NCBI GenBank assembly: GCA_903877385.1
Contig: CAIRDP010000053.1
Coordinates: 62,001-126,000 of the forward strand
Source of the DNA: an uncultured Bacteroidales bacterium
Lineage (GTDB): Bacteria; Bacteroidota; Bacteroidia; Bacteroidales; FEN-979
Direction: 5' to 3'
Length of the DNA stretch: 64,000 bases
The number at the start of each line of letters is the position of its first letter. Position 1 is the stretch's first letter. Below the pieces are notes generated by a model. It had not been told where the DNA came from and did not search any database. It saw only the letters and a list, made by a program, of their open reading frames with translations. The translations under genes and the position numbers were made by a program. This document shows, one piece after another, positions 8,169 through 17,530 of the stretch.

Positions 8169-11100
8169 TCAGGAAACCTGAAGTTCTTTTATTGCGTTAT
8201 GGATCTGGCTGATCAGACTGATAATATTTTCTTTGATCATGCCTGGAGTATTTTCTTCCCTGCACTGCTTCTCAATTTTCAGGGCGAGGTCGTTGCTTTC
8301 ATTCATTCCCATCATGATCCAGCTTGATTTATGGCCGTGGATCTGGTTTGCAATTTCCTCAAAATCATTTCTTGCCAATGCTGCAGTAATTTTCGCGACC
8401 AAAGCAGGTGCAGTTGTTAAAAACATGGAGATGTATTTGCGCATCCTCACCACATCGCCATCGCAGAATTGTTTGAGGTAGTTCAGGTCGGTAACATTTG
8501 CCTTTGCAATTATAAACGTCGGTTCCTGCAGTTTTTCCCTGCCGGTAACAGTCATGATCTCAATTCCCATCACTTCTGCTATTCCCCTTATAAGCTGGTA
8601 GGCTTTGAACGGCTTTGTAACGGAGCCGTTCATTCCTGCCTGTCTGCATTTATCGAGGTCGGAACGGAGCACACTTGCTGTCAGGGCAATAACCGGAATG
8701 TCTTTTTTTGGTGAAGGGAAGTTTCCGCGGATATATCTTGTGGCTTCATAGCCATCCATCACCGGCATTTGCACATCCATCAGGACCAGGTCGAAATCAG
8801 CCTGTTTCAGCAGTTCAACCGCTTCCTGCCCGTTAATGGCTGTGGTAATATCCAGATCTGCTTTGGACTTCAGCGTGTCGGTTGCAACAATCCGGTTGTA
8901 CTCATTATCATCCACGATCAGTATCTTAATGCCGTTAAGAACAGTCCCGTCGATTTCCTCTTCCATTAATATCCTTTGATGAAGCCGCTCGGCTGAACCC
9001 TGTTCCATTTGCAATATAAAGCTGAACGTTGTGCCAGAACCGGTTTTACTTTCAACCTTGATATTTCCTCCCATCAGTTCGACAAGGTGTTTCGCAATAG
9101 TGAGTCCTAAACCGGTCCCGCCATACCTGCGTGTGTCTGATGAACTTGCCTGGCTGAAACTTTCAAAGATATGTTCTATCTTGTCTTCTGCGATACCAAT
9201 ACCTGTATCAGTGACAAGGAACTGGTATAAAAAACAAGGAGCAGGGGGAGTGCTTTCTTCCGCAGGAGGGAAATCTGAACTCTTCTGAATAGCAACGTTC
9301 GGGTTGATAACTGGTTTTACTGCTATCTCGACATATCCTTTTTCGGTATATTTAATAGCATTTCCTGCAAGGTTCATCAAGATCTGGTTCAGGCGTATAG
9401 GGTCGCCGATCAGGAGATCATGAACATCATCATCAACCCGGCTCAGGATCTGAATGCCCTTTTCCCCGGCTTTTTGAGTTAATATCTGAATAACCTGGCT
9501 GATGACATTTTCCAGGGAAAAATCAATCTTCTCCAGTTCTATTTTCCCGGCTTCAATTTTAGAGAGGTCGAGAATATTATTGAGAATATGCAGCAGGTTT
9601 TCGGAGGATTTTTTTATTCCGTACAGGTACTTATACTGCTCTTCCGGGGGATTTTTCTCGATCAGGAGGTTAGTCATTCCCATCACGGCATTCATGGGTG
9701 TACGGATTTCGTGGCTCATCGTGGCAAGAAATTCTTCTTTGAACTTTTCACTCTGCTCAGCACGCAACTTTTCCTTTTCAATGATCCTGTTTTTTTCCTC
9801 GAGCTGTTTTTTGGTTTTCCTTATATATTGCATCCTGCTGAAGATCAAAACCAGCATCGCCAGCAGAATGCTTCCTGCAATCATGTAATTCCTTCTCTGC
9901 GAAAAGGCCACTTCCTTAATCTTACTGATCTGCCGGAGGCTTTGCTGTTCTTTCTGCTCGTTCTCATATTGTGCAATATTTTCTGAATTCTGTAAGGCAT
10001 TGATCGAATCATACAGGTCTGAATATTTCTGATAGAATTCCAGTGCTTTGGGGATTCTTTTGCTCTTACTGTAAAACCCGGTAAGTTCTTTTGAATATTT
10101 TAATACCAGCTGGTCAGATTTTATTTCAATAGCTTTCCTGTAAGCCTCTGTCAGCCATTTCTCAGCATTCTTCAAGTCATTTTCATGCAGGTAATATTGA
10201 TAAAAGTAAAATTCAAGTTCAAACTGTCCCTTTGCGCCATCAATGAAAATATGGTTTGAATCGCCCAAATGTTTTGCCAGTTTGAGAAATTTCAAAGCAG
10301 TATCAGGTTTTTCCATCTGAAGATAGATACCGGCCAGTTCAGCATATCCGAAGGCTGCACGGTCGGGGTGGTGAAGAAGGAAGGAAGTCTTCAGCGCCTG
10401 CTTGCAATATTCAATCGCCTCAGAGTACTGTTTTTTTCTCTGGTAAATCCTTGCTATTTCCATTTTGTCATCTTCCAAGTCTCCTACTGATGCCTGTTTG
10501 CTGCGGTTAAGCGAGTCGGCCAGTTTGAGATAATAAAGCGCCCTGTCGCAGGAACCCCACCTGGAATACATCAATCCCACTTCAGTGATTTCATTGCTGT
10601 AGCCGGTAAATGAAAACCTTTTAAAAACTTCGCTTGATTTCAGATAATACCCAATTGCCCGGTTGTAGTCCGACTTAAAGTAATAATATCCCGCAAGGCC
10701 GTGATAACAGGCTGCGGTGTTTTCAACAGGGCCGTTCGCCAGGTAATATCTCAGTTTATCTTCGTAGAACTTCCTGCGTTCCTCATGTGCGCTCATGAAA
10801 TTGTAAAACTCCCTGATGGAATTCAACAGGCTGTTATTTCCCAGCACCTTTCTTTGTTCATCATATGCCGAGATGGCTTTCCTGAAATAATAAAGGGTGG
10901 AATCACCTTTATGCTTTTTCCAGCTGGTAAGCCCTTTTCTCATTAAATAATAGGGCTTTGGATCAATGAGATTTAAAAATTTATTGAGAGCCAGCACTTG
11001 CTGAATACAATTTAATGCACTGTCTGGATCCTGGGGCAAAATGCTCATATCGGTAAGGGACACCAGGGTATAAAGCCTTTCAGAAGGCAACTGCTCGTTA

Positions 11101-11207
11101 ATCAGCAGGGTTGTGAGAGAATCAGCATTGCAATCAACACAAACCTTCTGTGCCTGCATCAAAAGGCAACTCAGAAGAAGGAAGAAAAAAGCTGTGATTT
11201 GTTTCAA
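8169..11207 (-). CDS. TPR hybrid histidine kinase (TPR-TM-HisKA-HATPase-REC-HPt), copy 1
   Basis: 1012 residues, first gene of the apparent operon. The start is a TTG at 11207; the following MKQITAFFFLLLSCLLMQAQ reads as a signal peptide, which supports that start, and no better ATG exists upstream. TPR-like helices fill ~100-400. A membrane helix (~440-457) and a coiled coil lead to HisKA with His499 (TMSHEIRTPMNA), HATPase (GNAIKYTEKG, DTGIGIAEDK, GGTGLGLT), REC (VDDNEYNR, LMDVQMP, TKPFK) and HPt (QIHGHK). It is more distant from copies 2 and 3, and its ATPase loop holds a proline-rich insert with no heptanucleotide array. The role is a membrane sensor kinase with internal phosphorelay; the ligand is unknown. 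Confidence 0.93.
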   Translation of the reverse strand: MKQITAFFFLLLSCLLMQAQKVCVDCNADSLTTLLINEQLPSERLYTLVSLTDMSILPQDPDSALNCIQQVLALNKFLNLIDPKPYYLMRKGLTSWKKHKGDSTLYYFRKAISAYDEQRKVLGNNSLLNSIREFYNFMSAHEERRKFYEDKLRYYLANGPVENTAACYHGLAGYYYFKSDYNRAIGYYLKSSEVFKRFSFTGYSNEITEVGLMYSRWGSCDRALYYLKLADSLNRSKQASVGDLEDDKMEIARIYQRKKQYSEAIEYCKQALKTSFLLHHPDRAAFGYAELAGIYLQMEKPDTALKFLKLAKHLGDSNHIFIDGAKGQFELEFYFYQYYLHENDLKNAEKWLTEAYRKAIEIKSDQLVLKYSKELTGFYSKSKRIPKALEFYQKYSDLYDSINALQNSENIAQYENEQKEQQSLRQISKIKEVAFSQRRNYMIAGSILLAMLVLIFSRMQYIRKTKKQLEEKNRIIEKEKLRAEQSEKFKEEFLATMSHEIRTPMNAVMGMTNLLIEKNPPEEQYKYLYGIKKSSENLLHILNNILDLSKIEAGKIELEKIDFSLENVISQVIQILTQKAGEKGIQILSRVDDDVHDLLIGDPIRLNQILMNLAGNAIKYTEKGYVEIAVKPVINPNVAIQKSSDFPPAEESTPPAPCFLYQFLVTDTGIGIAEDKIEHIFESFSQASSSDTRRYGGTGLGLTIAKHLVELMGGNIKVESKTGSGTTFSFILQMEQGSAERLHQRILMEEEIDGTVLNGIKILIVDDNEYNRIVATDTLKSKADLDITTAINGQEAVELLKQADFDLVLMDVQMPVMDGYEATRYIRGNFPSPKKDIPVIALTASVLRSDLDKCRQAGMNGSVTKPFKAYQLIRGIAEVMGIEIMTVTGREKLQEPTFIIAKANVTDLNYLKQFCDGDVVRMRKYISMFLTTAPALVAKITAALARNDFEEIANQIHGHKSSWIMMGMNESNDLALKIEKQCREENTPGMIKENIISLISQIHNAIKELQVS

Positions 11208-11574
11208 ATTTCAAAGATAAAGATGTATAAAAATAAGTACATATCTAATCTCAGGTTAATGACCGGGGGTTTCTTGATAAATCTTTTACACAGATGTATT
11301 AACAAGCATAAAACCTGAAAATGAAAAAGGATCCCTTTTTTTGTTGGATTTTTGCCTGTATCATTAAAGCGTTGTCTTTGGCTTTGTGGCGTGCCTGGGT
11401 GAAGAATTCATCCTGTTCAGCCAGGGTTCGTCTTTTTTAGATTCAGGATGGTTATCTCTGCCGTGGTGAAACCGACTTATATTCCTTATCAGGAGATGTT
11501 CACTATAATAATCAGAGTTTTTTGTATCCGGCCTTTCTTTGACTTACCTTTGGCTTCACTACCAAAGCCATCAA
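11208..11574. other. Divergent intergenic region between kinase operon and CoA activase
   Basis: About 370 bases without a convincing gene. On the minus strand a TATCTTTG at 11219-11212 resembles the -7 element and ends only four bases before the TTG start of kinase copy 1. Near 11323-11341 there is an A-rich/T-rich near-palindrome around GGATCCC, perhaps a weak terminator-like or operator site. The plus-strand promoter for the activase lies at 11521-11552. Nothing else was recognised. Confidence 0.5.
11521..11552 (+). promoter_or_regulatory. Bacteroidota promoter (-33 TTTG, -7 TACCTTTG)
   Basis: TTTG at 11521-11524 and TACCTTTG at 11545-11552 are separated by 20 bases, within the reported 17-23 base spacing. 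It sits 23 bases before the ATG at 11575. This argues against the more upstream TTG at 11539, which would overlap the promoter. Confidence 0.7.
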
Positions 11575-14500
11575 ATGAACATGTCCCTGCGGGCAAAAGC
11601 CGGGCATCTCAACACAGAGACCCTGCTCGGTATTGATATCGGTTCAGTTACCATTTCTCTTGTCCTCATGGATCTGTCGGGACGGATCCTGAAAACCCTT
11701 TATCTTTTCCACAAAGGACAGATACGGGAATGTCTCAGGTCGGCAACTCATCAGCTGGATCTGTCAGGACTCAGCGGCATAGCTACCTGCGCTGCCTCCT
11801 GTCTGAATACTGAAATGCTGGCTACGTTCAATCCCCAGCTGGCCCTCATCAGGGCAACAAAAGTGCTCTGCAGTGAGGCAAGATCCCTTTTGTTCATTGG
11901 AGCTGAGAAATTCAGCCTTATTAAATTCGACGAGAAGGGCAATTTTGAGTCGGTACGTTCAAATTCCTCCTGCGCAGCGGGAACAGGCAGTTTTCTTGAC
12001 CAGCAGGCCTTCCGCCTTAACCTCTCAGGCATTGAAGAGTTGAGTGAGGTTGCTGCCCGCAACCAGGGCCCCATTCCCGATATTGCATCAAGGTGTTCGG
12101 TATTTGCCAAAACAGATCTTATCCATGCCCAGCAAAGGGGTTTCTCCCTTGAAGCCATCTGCGACAGCTTATGCAAAGGCCTGGCTGTTAATATTGTTGA
12201 TACCCTCTTCAACCAGGCGGAACCCCTGTTCCCGATTTTTTTTGCCGGTGGGGTTTCAAAGAATGCTGCAGTGATAAGGCAGCTCGAAGGACTGCTTAAT
12301 ACCAGCTTCCTGCTGCATGAGTATTCTCACTGCCTGGGCGCTGCTGGGGCCTGTTATTTATGGTTGAATGAGAATCATCAGCCTTCGGTGAAGATGATCA
12401 CTTCCCTCGATGAGATTTTGCTTGCCGATGATACTGAAAAAAACTATTATTATCCTCCTCTGGAAATAAGGTCTTCGGGGTATCCCGATTTCAAAGGGGA
12501 AAATTCATGGAACTTTAAACCCATTGTCTCTTCTCATATGGCAGAGGTGCAGGTTGACCAGTATGTTTCCCTGCTAAAAGGGAATACGTATGAATCCTTT
12601 CTGGGAATAGACATCGGGTCAACAAGCACAAAAGCAATCCTTACCAGGACAGACCATTCTCCCATCGCCGGTTTTTACACCTCAACTTCCGGGAAGCCGG
12701 CCGAAGCGATAAAGGCCGTTTTCGAATCTATTGACGACCTGCTGGGAAAACGCGGGATAAGCTTACGCATAACAGCTGCCGGGACTACCGGCTCAGGCAG
12801 GAAATTCATCGGTAAACTTATCCATGCCGACCTGGTTGTGGATGAGATCACGGCCCATGCCCGGGCCGCTTATGAACTGAATCCCAAAACGGATACTATC
12901 ATTGAGATTGGCGGACAGGATTCCAAGTTCACCCTGATGCACAAGGGTGTGGTGACTTTTTCGCAGATGAACTCCGTTTGTGCAGCCGGGACCGGAAGTT
13001 TTCTTGAGGAGCAGTCAAGGAAGCTGGGGTGCGAGCTAAGCGATTATTCCCAAAGGACAGCAGGAGTATCTGCGCCGCTTGCCAGTGACCGTTGTACGGT
13101 TTTTATGGAACGCGACACGAACCAACTGCTTAATAAAGGTTATTCGGTCAATGAGATCCTAGCTACAATTCTTCATTCGGTCACCGAAAACTACCTGAAA
13201 AAAGTGGCTGTTGAAGGTTCCATCGGCAACCAGGTCTGTTTCCAGGGAGCAACCGCGAAAAACAGTTCCCTCGTCGCCGCTTTTGAACAAAGGCTGGCGA
13301 AAAAAATATTTGTATCACCATACTGCCATCTCACGGGCGCCCTTGGTGTTGCCCTTTTGCTTGGCGAAGAAAAGCCTTCAGTAACAGGTTTCAGGGGACT
13401 CGGCTTTTTCAGGGAAGTCCTTGAGATCCATTCCGAGAGGTGCGGCATCTGTGCAAATCATTGCCACATCAGCCTGGCCACTGTAAAGGGTGAACAGGAA
13501 GCATACGGGTTCCTTTGCGGAAGGGATTATGAAACAAAAAAACATATCAGTACAGACTCCCAGTTTTTTCACCTCCTTGAACAAAGAACCAAAATCCTTC
13601 AACTGAGCCAGCCTAAGACCTTCAGCCATGAAGTCATTATAGGATTGCCGGCTTCATTGCACTTGTTTGATGAACTGGTCCTCTGGAAAAGATTCTTTGG
13701 AAATTTATCTGTGCGTGTTGTGACCAGCGAGAATTTTCCCGATCCCGTAAAAACCGGTAAGCGTATCGCCGGGGCTGAATTTTGCGCCCCCATCGATTCC
13801 ATCCATGGGCATGTGGCCTGGCTGGCCGATAAGGCGGATTATATTTTTCTCCCGGTTTCCCTGGAAACAAGAGATAAAACCGATGATTCCGACAGCAATT
13901 ATTGCTATTATACCCAGTATTCGGCTTCGCTTGTCTATACCATGAAAGACAAACGGATTGCCGGGAAAATGATATCTCCCGTACTGAATTTCCAAAAAGG
14001 GAACAGGCTGGTAGTGAAACAGCTAGCTTCGGTCCTCCAACCTTACCTGGGACAGGCCTTAACTGCCGCAAAAGTGAAGAAAGCTTATGAAGAAGCTTTG
14101 GTTTTCTCATTTGAGAGGAAAAAGAAACTGATCTCCCTTTTTAAAACTGAATTTCAACCCTCAGCCGGTGTTTCGGTGGTTTTATTGGGCAGACCCTACG
14201 TGGTCCTCTCAAAGTCTATGAATAAGGGCATCCCTGATATTTTTGCAAGGATGGGAATAAAGAGCTTTTTCCAGGACATGATCGACCCTGATGATCTTCA
14301 GCCCGAAGAAACCGAACTTTTGCTTCAGAAGATCCCCTGGTATTATGCCTCCAGGATCCTTGAAACGGCAAAAACAGCAGCCACTACAAAAAACCTCTAC
14401 CCTGTCCTGATCACGGCTTTTAAATGTGCTCCCGATGCCTTTATCATTGAATATTTCAAGAAACTTCTGAACGACTACGATAAACCCTACCTCATCCTCC

Positions 14501-15804
14501 AGATCGATGAACACGATTCAAATGTAGGATATGAAACCAGGATAGAAGCGGCAATCAGGTCGTTCAGGAATCACTCGGCCCTGAACCTCAGGCCCCCTGA
14601 AATGAAATCGCCGGCAATACTGCCCCATCTCGAAACCAGGATCAACGGCAAGACCCTGCTGTTCCCAAACTGGGATCAGCTCGTTGCACCCCTTCTGGTT
14701 GCGAATCTGAGACGGGGCGGGATTGATGCGAGGCTTATGCAATCCAGCGAAATGATCATCAGGAAAAGCATGGTTAATAATACCGGGCAATGCCTGCCTG
14801 TTAACATTGTTGCCCAGGAATTCATTGATTATGTTGAACAGCATGAGCTGAAGCCCGGGAATACCATGCTTTGGATGACCAAATGCTACATCACCTGCAA
14901 CCTGAGGCTTTATCCTTTTTACATTAAAAATTTGCTTGAGGATTACGGGCATGGTTTTGAAAAAGCCTCCGTTTATTTTGGGCAGCTCACCCATCTTGAG
15001 ATTGCATACAGCACCGGGTATTACGCCTACTTTGCATACCTGCTGGGAGGACTGGTGAGGAAACTCGGATGCAAAATAAGGCCTTATGAGGTCACAAAAG
15101 GAGTTACAGACATCACTATTGAAAAAAGCATAGGAATACTTGAAACGGCTTTTCTCGGGCAGCGCCCTATGGACGCAGCCGTGACCAAAGTGATCTCCCT
15201 GTTTGATAAAATTGAACGCAAGCCGGGAAACAAGCCCCGGGTTGCCATATTCGGAGATCTTTATGTTAGGGATAACGATATCATGAACCAGAATCTCATC
15301 CATGATATTGAAGAAAACGGGGGTGAGGTAATTACCACGCCTTATACCGACCTGGTTAAAATAACGATAGAGAATGTGATCCGCCGTGCTATAGCCCGAG
15401 GCGATTACTTCATGACCGGTCTATACAGGGTAATGCTGTCAAGCATCAACCTGTTTGAGGACAGATATTATAAGCAATTCAAGAAATATCTCGGAAATAA
15501 ACCTGATGTCAACCCGGTAAGGCTCGAAAAAAACCTTTCGAAATTCAATATAAGCCCTTATCATTCGGGAGAATCCTACGAAAACATTTTGAAGATCTTT
15601 TATATTCTAGAAAATCATACCGATATCTCCCTTTTTATTCAAACCAATCCTGCTTTTTGCTGTCCTGCCATGGTTACTGAGGCGATGGCCCAGGAAATAA
15701 AGCGAATTACAGGGATACCAGTGGTAACCCTTACCTATGACGGTACAGGCGGGAACAAGAACGAAGTTCTTGTATCTTACCTGAACGCTGCAATTGTCAG
15801 TTAA
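11575..15804 (+). CDS. Double-length 2-hydroxyacyl-CoA dehydratase activase (BadF/HgdC ATPase, tandem, with DUF2229)
   Basis: 1409 residues from the ATG at 11575 (ATG 11581 is also possible). Two ASKHA-fold ATPase halves are visible, each starting with GIDIGS (about residues 19 and 342). Each keeps the two cysteines that in HgdC-type activases hold a [4Fe-4S] cluster across a homodimer: Cys133 (CAAGTGSF) and Cys174 (SRCSVF) in the first half, Cys469 and Cys507 in the second. A further cysteine cluster, CGICANHC, begins at Cys623, followed by a DUF2229-like region and a long C-terminal part with CCPAMVTEAM. Such proteins use ATP to inject a low-potential electron into (R)-2-hydroxyacyl-CoA dehydratases or related radical enzymes, which implies anaerobic metabolism. 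No dehydratase subunit is adjacent. The TetR gene follows after 52 bases but has its own promoter. Confidence 0.9.
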   Translation: MNMSLRAKAGHLNTETLLGIDIGSVTISLVLMDLSGRILKTLYLFHKGQIRECLRSATHQLDLSGLSGIATCAASCLNTEMLATFNPQLALIRATKVLCSEARSLLFIGAEKFSLIKFDEKGNFESVRSNSSCAAGTGSFLDQQAFRLNLSGIEELSEVAARNQGPIPDIASRCSVFAKTDLIHAQQRGFSLEAICDSLCKGLAVNIVDTLFNQAEPLFPIFFAGGVSKNAAVIRQLEGLLNTSFLLHEYSHCLGAAGACYLWLNENHQPSVKMITSLDEILLADDTEKNYYYPPLEIRSSGYPDFKGENSWNFKPIVSSHMAEVQVDQYVSLLKGNTYESFLGIDIGSTSTKAILTRTDHSPIAGFYTSTSGKPAEAIKAVFESIDDLLGKRGISLRITAAGTTGSGRKFIGKLIHADLVVDEITAHARAAYELNPKTDTIIEIGGQDSKFTLMHKGVVTFSQMNSVCAAGTGSFLEEQSRKLGCELSDYSQRTAGVSAPLASDRCTVFMERDTNQLLNKGYSVNEILATILHSVTENYLKKVAVEGSIGNQVCFQGATAKNSSLVAAFEQRLAKKIFVSPYCHLTGALGVALLLGEEKPSVTGFRGLGFFREVLEIHSERCGICANHCHISLATVKGEQEAYGFLCGRDYETKKHISTDSQFFHLLEQRTKILQLSQPKTFSHEVIIGLPASLHLFDELVLWKRFFGNLSVRVVTSENFPDPVKTGKRIAGAEFCAPIDSIHGHVAWLADKADYIFLPVSLETRDKTDDSDSNYCYYTQYSASLVYTMKDKRIAGKMISPVLNFQKGNRLVVKQLASVLQPYLGQALTAAKVKKAYEEALVFSFERKKKLISLFKTEFQPSAGVSVVLLGRPYVVLSKSMNKGIPDIFARMGIKSFFQDMIDPDDLQPEETELLLQKIPWYYASRILETAKTAATTKNLYPVLITAFKCAPDAFIIEYFKKLLNDYDKPYLILQIDEHDSNVGYETRIEAAIRSFRNHSALNLRPPEMKSPAILPHLETRINGKTLLFPNWDQLVAPLLVANLRRGGIDARLMQSSEMIIRKSMVNNTGQCLPVNIVAQEFIDYVEQHELKPGNTMLWMTKCYITCNLRLYPFYIKNLLEDYGHGFEKASVYFGQLTHLEIAYSTGYYAYFAYLLGGLVRKLGCKIRPYEVTKGVTDITIEKSIGILETAFLGQRPMDAAVTKVISLFDKIERKPGNKPRVAIFGDLYVRDNDIMNQNLIHDIEENGGEVITTPYTDLVKITIENVIRRAIARGDYFMTGLYRVMLSSINLFEDRYYKQFKKYLGNKPDVNPVRLEKNLSKFNISPYHSGESYENILKIFYILENHTDISLFIQTNPAFCCPAMVTEAMAQEIKRITGIPVVTLTYDGTGGNKNEVLVSYLNAAIVS

Positions 15805-15809
15805 TTTTG

Positions 15810-15840
15810 TACCTTTGACCCTTTAAATTTTTTGGTCAAA
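15810..15840 (+). promoter_or_regulatory. Promoter and candidate TetR operator
   Basis: TACCTTTG at 15810-15817 is an exact -7 element. A perfect 7-base inverted repeat, TTTGACC (15814-15820) and GGTCAAA (15834-15840), separated by 13 bases, has its left arm on the -7 element, 17 bases before the TetR ATG. This is the expected place for an autoregulatory operator. Confidence 0.65.
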
Positions 15841-15856
15841 TAGTTAATACGAAATT

Positions 15857-16483
15857 ATGGTTGCCATAGTTCATCATTCAGGGAATTTTGAAAAGCTTGA
15901 TGCTATTCTTAATGTCGCCCAGAAGAGGCTGGGTCTGTATGGCTTTGAGAAGACCACCATGTCGGAGATCGCGGCTGACCTGAATTTATCAAAAGCCTCG
16001 CTTTATTATTACTTTCCCGACAAGGAAAGCCTGTGGTCGGCGGTACTGGCTAAAGAACAAACTGAATTCTTCAAACTGATATCGGTCCGCATGCAGGAAT
16101 TCAGGGACCCTGAAGTCATGATATCGGAGTTTGTTGCCCTGAGGCATGAATATTTCACTACTTTTCTTAACCTGACAAAATTCCGATTCTCTGATTTTTA
16201 CCAGATCAGGCCTCATTTCAGGGAAATGATCGGCCAGTTGAAGCAGCTGGAGTCTGAGCAGTTTACCGAGATATTAAAACGGGGTAAGAAGTCAGGTATT
16301 TTCAGCATAAAAAAACCTGAAGAAACCGCCCGGTTGTTCCTGGACATTCTTCACGGTCTTCGCATTACAGTAATCCGTAACCGGCCCATCCTCGAGCTGA
16401 CGCAGGAAGATTACGACCTCATGTTTAAAAAGCAGAAGGATTTCGCCGAATTGTTCATCCGCAGTATAAAAAATAAATTATAA
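15857..16483 (+). CDS. TetR/AcrR family transcriptional regulator
   Basis: 208 residues. The N-terminal helix-turn-helix is unmistakable: an LDAILNVAQKRLGLYGFEKTT segment followed by MSEIAADLNLSKASLYYYFPDKESLW (residues ~8-60). The C-terminal ligand-binding half is helical and family-variable. It lies 25 bases upstream of a HlyD/EmrA gene, with EmrB and TolC homologues after it, so it is most likely the local repressor of that efflux operon, responding to a substrate of the pump. The inverted repeat at 15814-15840 is its candidate binding site. The inducer cannot be inferred from sequence. Confidence 0.93.
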   Translation: MVAIVHHSGNFEKLDAILNVAQKRLGLYGFEKTTMSEIAADLNLSKASLYYYFPDKESLWSAVLAKEQTEFFKLISVRMQEFRDPEVMISEFVALRHEYFTTFLNLTKFRFSDFYQIRPHFREMIGQLKQLESEQFTEILKRGKKSGIFSIKKPEETARLFLDILHGLRITVIRNRPILELTQEDYDLMFKKQKDFAELFIRSIKNKL

Positions 16484-16508
16484 AACTTACTCCATAATTT
16501 TTAAGAAG

Positions 16509-17528
16509 ATGGCGAAAGAAAAAAGTCAGGGTTCATCCAAACTAAGGAAATTACGTGCATATATTTTATTGGGGATGGTTGTAACGGCTGTTCTTATCTT
16601 TGGATGGTACTGGTACCATCAGTACACCAAATATTATTCCACCGACGATGCATATATAGATGCCGACAGGGTATCGGTAAGTTCCAAGATCCTCGGCAGG
16701 ATCATTGGGATACAGGCTGAAGAGGGCGATACTGTTCATGCGGGGCAGCTGCTGGTGGAGCTCGACAGCAGCGACCTGGTGGCCCAGCGTGTGCAGGCTG
16801 CGGCCATGCGCGAACAGGCTATTGCTTCGGTTACCCAGGCTACGGCAAAATACGAGCTGGATCAGAAAGGCATCAGGGTGCAGGAAATCAACGTTGATAA
16901 GGCAAAGGAGGACCTTGACAGGGCAAAGGTACAGTATGAGGGTAAGGTGATTGCCAAAGAGCAGTTCGATCATATAAGCAAGGCCTACGAGGCGGCCGTT
17001 GCACAGCTGGAAGCTTCAAAGGCACAGCTGGCAGTCGGTAAATCACAGATCGAAAGCGCTTCGCTCACCATTAAAACAGCCACGGCCCAGATCGGAACTA
17101 TCGAGACTTCAATCATGAATACAAAGATATTCTCCCCTGCCGGGGGCCGTGTAGCCAAGCGCTGGCTTCTGCCGGGCGATGTTGTACAGCCCGGGCAAGC
17201 GGTTTTTACGATCACGAAAGATTCGCTGCTATGGGTGACTGCCTTCTATGAAGAAACAAAAGTCGGGGGTATTCATGACCGGCAGCAGGCTGAATATACG
17301 GTAGATGCCTTCCCCGGAGTAATATTCCGAGGGAAAGTATATAACATCGGCACGAATACCGCAGCCCAGTTTTCGCTCATTCCTGCCAACAATGCATCGG
17401 GCAACTTCACAAAAGTGACCCAGCGCATCCCAATAAAGATCTCCATTGATCAATGTGACAGCAAGGATTCTACTGTTATGCACCGCCTTGTATCAGGCAT
17501 GTCGGTCATGGTTAAAATCTATAAATAA
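16509..17528 (+). CDS. HlyD/EmrA-type periplasmic adaptor of an efflux pump
   Basis: 339 residues. One N-terminal membrane anchor (~18-37) is followed by YYSTDDAYIDADRVSVSSK, a hallmark of EmrA-type membrane fusion proteins, then a biotinyl-lipoyl half (GDTVHAGQLLVELD), a long alpha-helical hairpin (~85-195) and the second lipoyl half (PAGGRVAKRWLLPGDVVQPGQ). It should bridge the inner-membrane MFS transporter and the outer-membrane TolC-like channel. It is the first structural gene after TetR and ends 2 bases before the transporter gene. AGAAG before the ATG gives a weak ribosome-binding match. Confidence 0.95.
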   Translation: MAKEKSQGSSKLRKLRAYILLGMVVTAVLIFGWYWYHQYTKYYSTDDAYIDADRVSVSSKILGRIIGIQAEEGDTVHAGQLLVELDSSDLVAQRVQAAAMREQAIASVTQATAKYELDQKGIRVQEINVDKAKEDLDRAKVQYEGKVIAKEQFDHISKAYEAAVAQLEASKAQLAVGKSQIESASLTIKTATAQIGTIETSIMNTKIFSPAGGRVAKRWLLPGDVVQPGQAVFTITKDSLLWVTAFYEETKVGGIHDRQQAEYTVDAFPGVIFRGKVYNIGTNTAAQFSLIPANNASGNFTKVTQRIPIKISIDQCDSKDSTVMHRLVSGMSVMVKIYK

Positions 17529-17530
17529 GT

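Noticed and set aside
14518-15303. Long minus-strand open frame (261 codons)
   Set aside because: It is antisense to the clearly coding CoA activase, lacks any family motif and looks like a shadow of codon bias.
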